Part shown: piece by piece, positions 26,904-34,235 of the stretch
How the letters are laid out: each line of letters opens with the position of its first letter
Position numbering within the stretch: the stretch's first letter is position 1
NCBI RefSeq assembly: GCF_004118265.1
Contig: NZ_SDHW01000002.1
Coordinates: forward strand, 682,001-746,000
From: Lacibacter luteus
GTDB taxonomy: Bacteria > Bacteroidota > Bacteroidia > Chitinophagales > Chitinophagaceae
Direction of reading: 5' to 3'
DNA length: 64,000 nucleotides
The notes under the pieces: generated by a model
Database searches by the model: none
Told to the model about the DNA's origin: nothing
What the model saw: only the letters and a program-made list of their open reading frames with translations
Position numbers and translations under genes: made by a program

Positions 26904-27299
26904 ATGGGAGTGGTAATTCTTTTTTATTTAGCAGGAGCTTTTGCTGCTTTCGGAAGAATTTCACATAAGTTGGTGTATCTGGTAATGGATAAGGAAATCA
27001 GAATGATTACACTTTTCTTTGGAACGCTGATATTTCTAAGCTCTTATTTTTTCGTTTTTGCCTTTTATATGTTTCAGAAGGAAGCATATGCGTTTGGGTC
27101 TTTTTTTCTATTTCCTTTCATTCAGGTGTATTGCCCTGTGGCGTTAGTATTTATTTTAAATCTTTCAAAAAGTCATTTGATAAAAGAAGCAGCAAAGGTT
27201 TTGTCAGTAAGTGTTGTTTTATCGTTTGTAAGCTATTTAATTTTTTACAGGTATACATTGTCGCTGCCTGCAACATTGGGAATACAAATTACTCACTAA
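26904..27299 (+). CDS. Membrane protein of unknown function
   Basis: A 131-aa protein with four predicted membrane segments (around residues 2-20, 32-55, 65-88 and 98-117). The sequence is rich in Phe and Tyr, and no family was recognised. It begins 16 bp after rnhB on the same strand and ends 9 bp before the end of the convergent Sua5 gene. Confidence 0.65.
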   Translation: MGVVILFYLAGAFAAFGRISHKLVYLVMDKEIRMITLFFGTLIFLSSYFFVFAFYMFQKEAYAFGSFFLFPFIQVYCPVALVFILNLSKSHLIKEAAKVLSVSVVLSFVSYLIFYRYTLSLPATLGIQITH

Positions 27300-27308
27300 A
27301 AATCCGGC

Positions 27309-27917
27309 TTAACCAACCCACTCGCCCAGTCCTTGTCGTATCACTACCGGTTCATCATCGGTACAATCAACAATTGTAGAAGGAATCATACCGCCAATAC
27401 CACCATCAACAACAAGATCTACCAGCTTATGAAAGTTATCATGCATCAGTTCGGGATCGGTGTATTCCTCAACCATTTCACCGGGTAATGATGCACTGAG
27501 GATGGGATGCCCCAGCTCCCGGATAATTGTTCTTGCAATTTCGTTATCGGGTACACGTAAGCCTATCGTATCTTTTTTGCTTTTAAGAATTTTCGGTACT
27601 TCTTTACTCGCCGGTAAGATAAATGTATAAGGTCCGGGCAGGTATTGCTTCAGCATCCGATAAACCGGTGTGGAAATTTGTTTGGTATAAGTACTAAGGT
27701 CGCTTAAGTCGTGACAGATAAATGATAACTGTGCTTTTTGCGGATCAACATTTTTTATACGGCAGATGCGTTCAATTGCTTTGTGCTGAAAAATATCGCA
27801 ACCTAAACCGTAAATAGTATCTGTAGGATAAATAATGATGCCCCCTTTTTGCAGATGTTCAACAATGGTTTTGATCTGCCTTGCCTGCGGGTTTTCCGGA
27901 TGTACATGCAACAACAT
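27309..27917 (-). CDS. L-threonylcarbamoyladenylate synthase (Sua5/YciO/YrdC family)
   Basis: A 202-aa protein of the YrdC fold. It shows GGIIIYPTDTIYGLGCDIF (around residues 30-48), the KxR-type RIKNVDPQKAQLS and the late GLRVPDN and STIVDCT. The family makes the threonylcarbamoyl-AMP intermediate for t6A modification of tRNAs reading ANN codons; the YciO branch has a related but less clear role. No C-terminal Sua5 domain is present. A TTCGTTTG box lies 11 nt upstream of the start on the minus strand, close to the -7 consensus. Confidence 0.88.
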   Translation of the reverse strand: MLLHVHPENPQARQIKTIVEHLQKGGIIIYPTDTIYGLGCDIFQHKAIERICRIKNVDPQKAQLSFICHDLSDLSTYTKQISTPVYRMLKQYLPGPYTFILPASKEVPKILKSKKDTIGLRVPDNEIARTIIRELGHPILSASLPGEMVEEYTDPELMHDNFHKLVDLVVDGGIGGMIPSTIVDCTDDEPVVIRQGLGEWVG

Positions 27918-27976
27918 ACTTAAAGTTACAAACGAATTTTATGATTGGGCAGAGAGTTTATCTCCGTTTGTTCATT

Positions 27977-27984
27977 TATATTTG
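27977..27984 (+). promoter_or_regulatory. -7 promoter box for the cupin-like gene
   Basis: TATATTTG is an exact TAnnTTTG match 28 nt before the start codon at 28013. Confidence 0.5.
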
Positions 27985-28012
27985 ATTACGTGTTCCAAAC
28001 CGCCTGATTGTT

Positions 28013-28885
28013 ATGCAACTGAAACCTGTCGACACATTTGAAACCATAAGCCCCGATCAGTTTCGAAAAGATTATTACCTGCCCGGTAAACCGGTTATCA
28101 TTAAATCACTTGCACACCAGTGGTCGGCATTTACAAAATGGAACTGGAGTTATTTAAAACAGGCAGCAGGTCATCATAAAGTGGGACTTTATAATAATGT
28201 AAAAAGCGATGCCTATACACCCATTAATACAGCCGATGATTACAAAACCTTTGGAGAATATATTGATATGATCTCACAAGGGCCTGCAGGTTGGCGTATT
28301 TTCCTCTTTAATATTTTCGATCATTCGCCCGAGCTTACCAAAGATTTTACCTGGCCAGAAGAATACATGAAAGGCTTTGTAAAAAAATATCCGATGCTGT
28401 TTGTAGGTGGGGCAACATCGATTACCCATATGCATTTTGATATTGATCTGTCGCATATCCTGCATACGCAGTTTATTGGCCGTAAGCGGGTGTTGCTTTT
28501 TCCTTACGAAGAGCAGCATAAACTCTACCGCAAACCATTTGAAGTGTTAAGCCTGGCCGATTTCAGTAACTATCATCTTAACAATGGTAAGCCCGATTAC
28601 AATGCATTTCCTGCATTAAAAAAGGCAAACGGGTATGAAGTGATCCTTGAACATGGCGATACCTTGTTTATGCCTGCGGGTTACTGGCACCATATGGAAT
28701 ACCTGGATAGCGGCTTTGCTATGAGCCTTCGTGCATTGCAGGAGGGAGTAGGCCCCAAGCTCCATGGCGTATGGAACCTTTTTGGCATGCGAGGTATTGA
28801 TACTTTGTTGAAGAAAACGGCCCCGCAATGGTGGTATGCTTATAAAAAGAAGAAGGCTTTTTCGGCGGCGGATAAACAATTATGA
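28013..28885 (+). CDS. JmjC/cupin-8-like Fe(II)/2-oxoglutarate oxygenase
   Basis: A 290-aa soluble protein of the cupin_8 (JmjC-like) family. The iron facial triad is visible as HFD (His141, Asp143) in THMHFDIDLSH and a distal His in MPAGYWHHMEY (His226/227). RVLLFPYEEQ and GDTLFMPAG are the usual flanking motifs. Family members hydroxylate proteins or small molecules; the substrate here is unknown. It is divergent from the Sua5 gene and transcribed alone. Confidence 0.87.
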   Translation: MQLKPVDTFETISPDQFRKDYYLPGKPVIIKSLAHQWSAFTKWNWSYLKQAAGHHKVGLYNNVKSDAYTPINTADDYKTFGEYIDMISQGPAGWRIFLFNIFDHSPELTKDFTWPEEYMKGFVKKYPMLFVGGATSITHMHFDIDLSHILHTQFIGRKRVLLFPYEEQHKLYRKPFEVLSLADFSNYHLNNGKPDYNAFPALKKANGYEVILEHGDTLFMPAGYWHHMEYLDSGFAMSLRALQEGVGPKLHGVWNLFGMRGIDTLLKKTAPQWWYAYKKKKAFSAADKQL

Positions 28886-29221
28886 AGTTGAAACTGTTAG
28901 TAAAATCACGCTTGCAAAAATCAAAAGACTGCTCTATATTTACTTTATCCATCTGCTACCCAGTTAAGCTAACCTGATTCCAATTCCCTTGTAGAGCGCC
29001 CCATTTCCACCATATCCCTCTGATGAACGTTTAGTCCTTAGCCTTCGTTTCTTATCTGTCCATCCATACGAACTGTTCGGCAGTAATGCCTAACCATAAC
29101 TCTTTCTGAACATAAAAGAACTATTTTTTTTGTGGTTTCAGAGGTAAGCAAAAGGGCCCACGATTTCTATCGGGGCCCAACCTTTTTATAGTTAACCTGT
29201 CAGGTTATAAATCAGGATCAC
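28886..29221. other. Intergenic region without a recognisable gene
   Basis: 336 bp between the convergent cupin-like and Gfo/Idh genes. The first ~260 bp show no coding frame with normal composition, no tRNA and no repeat that I can identify. The last part holds a strong hairpin (29154-29178) and a small palindrome AACCTG-T-CAGGTT around 29195-29207. Confidence 0.6.
29154..29178. terminator. Intergenic terminator hairpin
   Basis: Arms GGGCCC-a-CGAT (29154-29164) and ATCGGGGCCC (29169-29178) form a 10-bp stem with one bulged A. It is followed on the plus strand by AACCTTTTTA. It lies between convergent genes. Confidence 0.75.
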
Positions 29222-30592
29222 TTACAATTTTATTTCCACCACTTTCTTTTCTTTCCTGCTTTTTTCTGCAGCAAAACCCATGAGGTGACTTTCAATAGAT
29301 GCATCGATGGTTGATGTAAGTAAAGAAGGATCGTTTTTCGAAACCGCCTGCAGCCAGTTTGCAACAAGTCGCCAATCGCCACCTCCGTGCATATCTGTTG
29401 CGTTCTTCCATTCTGTTTTTTTACCGGTAAGAAAATCGGTGTGTGTAAAACTGTACATATCGCCCACAACATCGCCCAATGTTCCCATTACTCTCGTTCT
29501 TCTTCCTTCGTACGATGTAAATGCTTCCATACTAAAGCTGGCCGTAACACCATCGTTAAACAACATGTTGGTGGTGTAATGATCGGGCTGATCGTTTTCC
29601 ATCCGGTACACACAACGACCATAATTCGTTGTCTTCAGTTTGTTCATGATATGTTCTGCATGTTTTTCCTTATCGTCGGGCATATCAAAAACATATGTTC
29701 TCTTTCGCTCACGATAGTATTGTTTTAATGCTGAGTAAGGACAGGTTGCTTCTACCTTGCAACCATCCGTACAACGTGCAGTACTTCCTTCTGGTGCATT
29801 TTCTTTTTTAAACCAGCTAACATCGCCTAATGCATGAATGCTTTTACTTTCTTTACCGATCATCCAACGCAGTATATCCAGATCGTGACAGCTTTTAGCA
29901 AGAATAATAGGCGTTGTTTCTTTACTGTTGTGCCAGTTGCCACGCACATACGAATGACTCATATGTGTGTGCTCAATTGGTTCGAGGTGTTGCAGACTCA
30001 CTACTTTACCCAATACTCCACTCTGCATAATTTTCCGCAGCTCTTCAAAGTAAGGTGCATAGCGAAGTACATGGCAAACCGCAACGATCTTTCCTGTTTT
30101 TTTTGCCAACGCTAAAATATCTCTGCATTCTTTTTCGCTGGGCGATATTGGTTTTTCCAGCAACACATGGTAACCCATTTCCAAAGCTTTCATACAGGGA
30201 CCATAGTGTAAATTATCCGGAGTTGTTATCAATACAGCATCGGCAAACTTCGGACGTTTAAAAATATCTTCCCATGTATTGAAACGGTTCTCTTCTTTAA
30301 TGTCGTGCTTCTTTGCATAACGTTCATTACGGATTGCAATTGGTTCGGCCACACCCACAATATCCATTTGTGCCGGGTATTGCACCGCATAGTTACCATA
30401 TACATTTCCTCTTGCGCCTGCACCACATGTAACAACAGTAATGGGTTTATCGGGGCGGAAACTGTTTTCAAAATCGGGAAGAATAATTTTTTCTCCCTTA
30501 TCGTTTGTTGCCCACGATGAAAGCGGCAGTACTGAACCGCCAATGGAAATACCTAATGCCTTTAACGCATCTCTGCGTGATAATGAACTCAT
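29222..30592 (-). CDS. Tat-exported Gfo/Idh/MocA family oxidoreductase
   Basis: A 456-aa protein whose N-terminus (MSSLSRRDALKALGISIGGS) is a twin-arginine signal, so it is probably exported folded with its cofactor. The Rossmann domain begins VTCGAGARGNVYGN, the active-site motif is LLEKPISPSEKE, and a cysteine-rich insert RCTDGCKVEATCPYS lies around residues 270-284. Secreted members of this family carry tightly bound NAD(P) and act on sugars or glycoconjugates in the periplasm. It is 24 bp downstream of an alpha/beta hydrolase gene on the same strand. Confidence 0.9.
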   Translation of the reverse strand: MSSLSRRDALKALGISIGGSVLPLSSWATNDKGEKIILPDFENSFRPDKPITVVTCGAGARGNVYGNYAVQYPAQMDIVGVAEPIAIRNERYAKKHDIKEENRFNTWEDIFKRPKFADAVLITTPDNLHYGPCMKALEMGYHVLLEKPISPSEKECRDILALAKKTGKIVAVCHVLRYAPYFEELRKIMQSGVLGKVVSLQHLEPIEHTHMSHSYVRGNWHNSKETTPIILAKSCHDLDILRWMIGKESKSIHALGDVSWFKKENAPEGSTARCTDGCKVEATCPYSALKQYYRERKRTYVFDMPDDKEKHAEHIMNKLKTTNYGRCVYRMENDQPDHYTTNMLFNDGVTASFSMEAFTSYEGRRTRVMGTLGDVVGDMYSFTHTDFLTGKKTEWKNATDMHGGGDWRLVANWLQAVSKNDPSLLTSTIDASIESHLMGFAAEKSRKEKKVVEIKL

Positions 30593-30616
30593 GATGCTCT
30601 GTTTTACGATTGATAA

Positions 30617-31630
30617 TTATTTATTGCTTATCGGAAGTTTTAATACTTCCATCATAAATTTTGTTACTTCTGTTTCAACCCCCTGGTAGTCGTTCGATTT
30701 AATGTAGCCACCTATTACATGATCGCCGGTGTTGGGCATAGCTACCTTTCGTTTCTGTTCAGCAACCGTGCCAAGCTTATCAAACATCTGCAGCATAGCA
30801 CCCACTTTTACCACACTATCCTGGTGCACTTCATCTTTATAATAATACAGCAGTAGTGTCGGCTGCTTTACGTTACTGAAGGTTTCATCTGTCATAGCCG
30901 TTTCTAAATACTCCTGCAGATTCACAACAGCTTCCAAACGATATTTTGAATACCAGTATGCTTTGTAAATATCCCGTTGATCTTTTGTGATATGGTAATC
31001 AGATTTTTTTACAAGTCTGGCAATCTGCAAGCCCCATGGATTATTCGCCAGCCATGCATTCGGATCGTTGATGGCAATATTGGGCGATAACAATACAAGT
31101 GCATACACATCGGGAAAGCTTGCAGCCAGTTGCAATGCATTGCTGCCTCCGGTTGATGTGCCCATTACAATTACTTTGTTGCCGAGCTGTTTGCCAATGG
31201 CATAAGCCTGCTTTACACTCTCCCAATAGTTTTCTGCTGTAAGATTTTGCATGGCTTCTGTTGTATCAATACCATGTTCGGCAAGGCGGGCTAAATATAA
31301 ATTGCAGCCGAATTTTTTAGCAATGGCTTTGTGTACAGGCGCACCTTCTTCCTGCGAAGCAGAAAAACCATGCAGGTACACAATTGCATACGCTGTTTTT
31401 TGTTTGGTTGAATCGTTATGCCAAACAATGCGGGCTTCGTTCTGTGGTTTGATCTTGTGCTGAGCTTCGTTCGCTGCAATATAATTTTCCAAGGCTGTTG
31501 CTTGGGCAGGAACAACGGGCAACGTATTTGTGTAAACAGGTGTTGATGGGTTAGGTCCAAGAAAATAAATAACGGAAAGCACAAGCAAAAGAATGGCAAA
31601 CCATTTCAACAATCGTTTTAAGAATTGCAT
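30617..31630 (-). CDS. Membrane-anchored alpha/beta hydrolase
   Basis: A 337-aa protein with an N-terminal membrane anchor (WFAILLLVLSVIYFL, about residues 10-24). The hydrolase domain has AIVYLHGFSASQEEG (oxyanion HG motif), the nucleophile elbow VMGTSTGGSNAL, an acidic residue in YYYKDEVHQD and a final His in NTGDHVIGG. The substrate (ester, lipid or peptide) cannot be told from sequence. It lies 24 bp upstream of the Tat-type Gfo/Idh gene, so both may be in one transcript. Confidence 0.85.
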   Translation of the reverse strand: MQFLKRLLKWFAILLLVLSVIYFLGPNPSTPVYTNTLPVVPAQATALENYIAANEAQHKIKPQNEARIVWHNDSTKQKTAYAIVYLHGFSASQEEGAPVHKAIAKKFGCNLYLARLAEHGIDTTEAMQNLTAENYWESVKQAYAIGKQLGNKVIVMGTSTGGSNALQLAASFPDVYALVLLSPNIAINDPNAWLANNPWGLQIARLVKKSDYHITKDQRDIYKAYWYSKYRLEAVVNLQEYLETAMTDETFSNVKQPTLLLYYYKDEVHQDSVVKVGAMLQMFDKLGTVAEQKRKVAMPNTGDHVIGGYIKSNDYQGVETEVTKFMMEVLKLPISNK

Positions 31631-31712
31631 ACGTTTTGTTTGAGGTGACTCTTAAAATTAATGGTTTCCTGTTTACCAAACGTTAAGAAGACAAACGGTT
31701 GTGCAAATGTGT

Positions 31713-32042
31713 TTACCAGCGCTCTGCACTATCATCATCTGCAGTGTTTGATTTATGTTCGGCTCTTGATTTTATTTTTTGCAATTGCCTGTCGATGATG
31801 AGGCGGGCAAGAAGTTGTGCAGCGTTTTCGCCCTGTTGCTGTTGCAGCAACTGTTTCATTTTAGCTTCGTTTACATCAATACGGTAGAGGTAGTAAACAA
31901 GTTTTTCAAAATCGGTGTTGATGAGTTGATTGATGTGCTGGGTGAGTTGCTCTTCCAGTTCTGTCATTGATAACTTTTCCGGCAACTCCAGCGAAAGCTC
32001 AATGTTAAGTTGTGGAATAATATTGTTATCGTAATTACTCAC
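31713..32042 (-). CDS. Small protein of unknown function
   Basis: A 109-aa soluble protein, strongly helical and rich in Gln, Glu and Leu (ELEEQLTQHINQLI and EAKMKQLLQQQQGENAAQLLARLI). The start overlaps the end of the preceding small membrane-protein gene by 8 bp, which suggests translational coupling. The family was not recognised. It is the last gene of a minus-strand run that includes TIGR02757 and the PLP enzyme. Confidence 0.7.
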   Translation of the reverse strand: MSNYDNNIIPQLNIELSLELPEKLSMTELEEQLTQHINQLINTDFEKLVYYLYRIDVNEAKMKQLLQQQQGENAAQLLARLIIDRQLQKIKSRAEHKSNTADDDSAERW

Positions 32043-32238
32043 CGTCTTTCTTTTTATTGAACAGCAGAAACAGAATGGTTAATACAAATGCAAGTATGGC
32101 ACTTTTTGCAGTAACCGATGTAAACGTAGTTTCGGGTTTGTGTGCTATCCATTTAAGAAATGCGTAGTTAATGAGCAACACAATCAAAAAATTTACAACC
32201 AGCAGTATAAGAAAAGGAATGATTTTATCCGGCTTCAT
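32035..32238 (-). CDS. Small membrane protein of unknown function
   Basis: A 67-aa protein with two hydrophobic segments (residues about 7-28 and 42-60) and a lysine-rich tail (NKKKDGE). It is 9 bp downstream of the TIGR02757 gene and overlaps the next gene by 8 bp. The family was not recognised. Confidence 0.65.
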   Translation of the reverse strand: MKPDKIIPFLILLVVNFLIVLLINYAFLKWIAHKPETTFTSVTAKSAILAFVLTILFLLFNKKKDGE

Positions 32239-32247
32239 ATGACAGAC

Positions 32248-33012
32248 CTAACGTTTTGTTTCCATAACACCGGTGCCGAACAATGCAAAGTCATACTTCA
32301 CCGGATCTTGCTTATCTAAGATACGCAGATTAGCGGTTAGTTCAAGAGCAGCTTCCCAATCGTCCTGCTTTCGGTGAAGTAACCCGTACTGCCGGGCAAT
32401 GCGGCTTACATGTACATCGAGCGGACAAATAAGTTCTGCTGCTGAAATGTTTTGCCAGATGCCGAAATCAACAGCTTTGTTATCGTTGCGTACCATCCAG
32501 CGCAAATACATATTCAACCGCTTGCAACTTGATTTCTGTTTGGGCGAAGAGATATGTTTCTCTGTTCGTTTTAAATGTTCGAACGAAAAGAAATAATTTT
32601 TGAAATGATTAAGGCCTTCTTCCACCGTCATTCCTTTGCGTGGAAAGAAAGCTGTTTCCAACGATTCATGTTTGCTGTAATGCTGATGAAAGAATTCAAC
32701 GAAATAATAAAGATCATCGGCAGTAAAAGTTCTGTGCTTAAATCCTGCTAATCTTTTTAATCTATGAGAATTATGGTTCAGGCAGAATTGATGCGGCTGC
32801 ATCTCCATCAGCAGCATCAACTCTTTGCTTTTGTTGATGATGGTGGTGCGGTTGCCCCATGCAAAAATGGCGGCAAAGAAACCGGCTATTTCAATATCCT
32901 GTTTTTGTGTAAACAGGTGAGGAATGCAAATGGGATCGTCTTTAATGAACGAAGGTTGATTGTAGAAATCAACCTTCTGGTTCAAAAGCTTTTTTAATTC
33001 TTGTTTTTTCAT
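32248..33012 (-). CDS. TIGR02757 family protein (DUF2400)
   Basis: A 254-aa protein of the conserved TIGR02757 family, mainly found in Bacteroidota and some other phyla. Recognisable features are PICIPHLFTQKQDIEIAGFF near the N-terminus, GNRTTIINK, and the C-terminal PLDVHVSRIARQYGLL. Helix-hairpin-helix/DNA-glycosylase-like architecture has been suggested for the family, but its function is not established. The start codon overlaps the stop of the upstream PLP-enzyme gene by one base (TAATG), so translation is probably coupled. Confidence 0.88.
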   Translation of the reverse strand: MKKQELKKLLNQKVDFYNQPSFIKDDPICIPHLFTQKQDIEIAGFFAAIFAWGNRTTIINKSKELMLLMEMQPHQFCLNHNSHRLKRLAGFKHRTFTADDLYYFVEFFHQHYSKHESLETAFFPRKGMTVEEGLNHFKNYFFSFEHLKRTEKHISSPKQKSSCKRLNMYLRWMVRNDNKAVDFGIWQNISAAELICPLDVHVSRIARQYGLLHRKQDDWEAALELTANLRILDKQDPVKYDFALFGTGVMETKR

Positions 33013-34151
33013 TACCCAATCGCTTTCGCCAAATCTTCAATCAAATCATCTGCATCTTCAATGCCAACACTTAAGCGGATGAGCGAATCACTCAATCCAT
33101 CTTTTAAACGTTTCTCTCTGGGAATACTTGCATGCGTCATGCTTGCCGGATGATTGATGAGGCTTTCTACCCCACCCAAACTTTCGGCTAATGAAAACAA
33201 TTTGGTTGATGATAATACACGTTTTGCTTCATCAAGACTATCGTCTTTTAATTCAAAACTGATCATACCTCCAAACCCACGCATCTGTTCTTTTGCAACA
33301 GCATATCCCGGATGATCGGTAAAACCCGGCCAATACACTTTACCCACTTTCGGATTTGCTTTTAACCAGTATGCAATTTTTTCACCATTGGCACAATGCG
33401 CTTTCATACGCACTGCTAATGTTTTAATACCACGCAGCACAAGGAAACAATCCATTGGCCCGGGTACAGCACCACAGCTTTTCTGGATGAAGTATAATTT
33501 TTCACGCAGCTCGGCATCATTCATTACCAAACATCCCTGGATTACATCGCTGTGTCCGCTTAGGTATTTTGTTGCTGAATGCATCACAATGTCAGCACCA
33601 AGATCCAACGGGTTTTGTAAGTATGGCGAAGCAAATGTGTTATCAACACACAACAAAGCACCTGCTTCTTTTGCAATAGCAGCAATAGCTTTGATGTCGG
33701 TAATGTTCATCAATGGGTTTGTTGGCGTTTCAAGCCAGATGAGTTTGGTTTTTGCGGTTACCGCTGCTTTTACATTTGCAGCATCTGTTGTATCAACATA
33801 TATAAATTTGAAACCGAATTTTTCAAACACTTTCATAAACAAACGATAGGTGCCGCCATACATATCACTTGCTGCAATTACTTCGTCGCCGGGGTTTAAT
33901 AATTTAATCACGGCATCGGTTGCTGCCACACCACTGCCAAACACTAAACCAAATTTTCCGTTTTCAATTACGGCAACAGCTTCTTCCAAAGCAAAGCGTG
34001 TTGGATTCTGACTTCTTGCATATTCATAACCTTTGTTTACGCCAGGTGCTTCCTGAACGTAAGTACTGGTTTGATAAATAGGTGTCATAATTGCACCTGT
34101 AGAAGGATCGGGATGTGCTCCCGCATGGATCATTTTTGTATCGAGTTTCAT
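33012..34151 (-). CDS. Cys/Met-metabolism PLP-dependent enzyme (cystathionine gamma-synthase/lyase)
   Basis: A 379-aa fold-type I PLP enzyme. It shows TPIYQTSTYVQ, YEYARSQNPTR, FGSGVAATDAV, the cofactor loop ETPTNPLMNITD and the PLP lysine Lys195 in HSATKYLSGHSDV. The C-terminal SLGGVESLINHPASMTHASIP is typical of cystathionine gamma-synthase and gamma-lyase. The two cannot be separated by eye, so no gene symbol is given. It takes part in trans-sulfuration of cysteine, homocysteine and methionine. It heads an operon with TIGR02757 and two small genes. Its leader contains an imperfect 12-bp hairpin. Confidence 0.92.
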   Translation of the reverse strand: MKLDTKMIHAGAHPDPSTGAIMTPIYQTSTYVQEAPGVNKGYEYARSQNPTRFALEEAVAVIENGKFGLVFGSGVAATDAVIKLLNPGDEVIAASDMYGGTYRLFMKVFEKFGFKFIYVDTTDAANVKAAVTAKTKLIWLETPTNPLMNITDIKAIAAIAKEAGALLCVDNTFASPYLQNPLDLGADIVMHSATKYLSGHSDVIQGCLVMNDAELREKLYFIQKSCGAVPGPMDCFLVLRGIKTLAVRMKAHCANGEKIAYWLKANPKVGKVYWPGFTDHPGYAVAKEQMRGFGGMISFELKDDSLDEAKRVLSSTKLFSLAESLGGVESLINHPASMTHASIPREKRLKDGLSDSLIRLSVGIEDADDLIEDLAKAIG

Positions 34152-34164
34152 ATGTATCGTTTTT

Positions 34165-34220
34165 GATCGTCTGACGATTAGGTTTTTTGATCATCCGTCA
34201 GACGCAGGCGTCGGACGGAT
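34165..34220. repeat. REP-like inverted repeats in the PLP-enzyme leader
   Basis: ATCCGTCAGACG (34193-34204) and CGTCGGACGGAT (34209-34220) form a 12-bp hairpin with one mismatch and a CAGG loop. A third arm, CGTCTGACG (34168-34176), can pair with CGTCAGACG (34196-34204). A related sequence lies at 36211-36232. Confidence 0.75.
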
Positions 34221-34222
34221 TG

Positions 34223-34230
34223 CAAAGATG
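34223..34230 (-). promoter_or_regulatory. Probable -7 box for the PLP-enzyme operon
   Basis: The minus strand reads CATCTTTG, one base from TAnnTTTG. Transcription would start near 34218, so the hairpin above would be at the 5' end of the mRNA. Confidence 0.45.
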
Positions 34231-34235
34231 GTAAA

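Noticed and set aside
29154-29207. Insertion-sequence end or attachment site in the gap after the cupin-like gene
   Set aside because: The GGGCCC palindrome has a terminator layout. There is no matching second end, target duplication or transposase fragment.
33388-33849. 153-codon open frame opposite the Cys/Met PLP-enzyme gene
   Set aside because: It is fully contained in a conserved enzyme gene and shows no family similarity.
34152-34235. Known SAM riboswitch upstream of the Cys/Met PLP-enzyme gene
   Set aside because: The leader is only about 67 nt, and I see none of the conserved SAM-I or SAM-II core elements; only simple hairpins are present.
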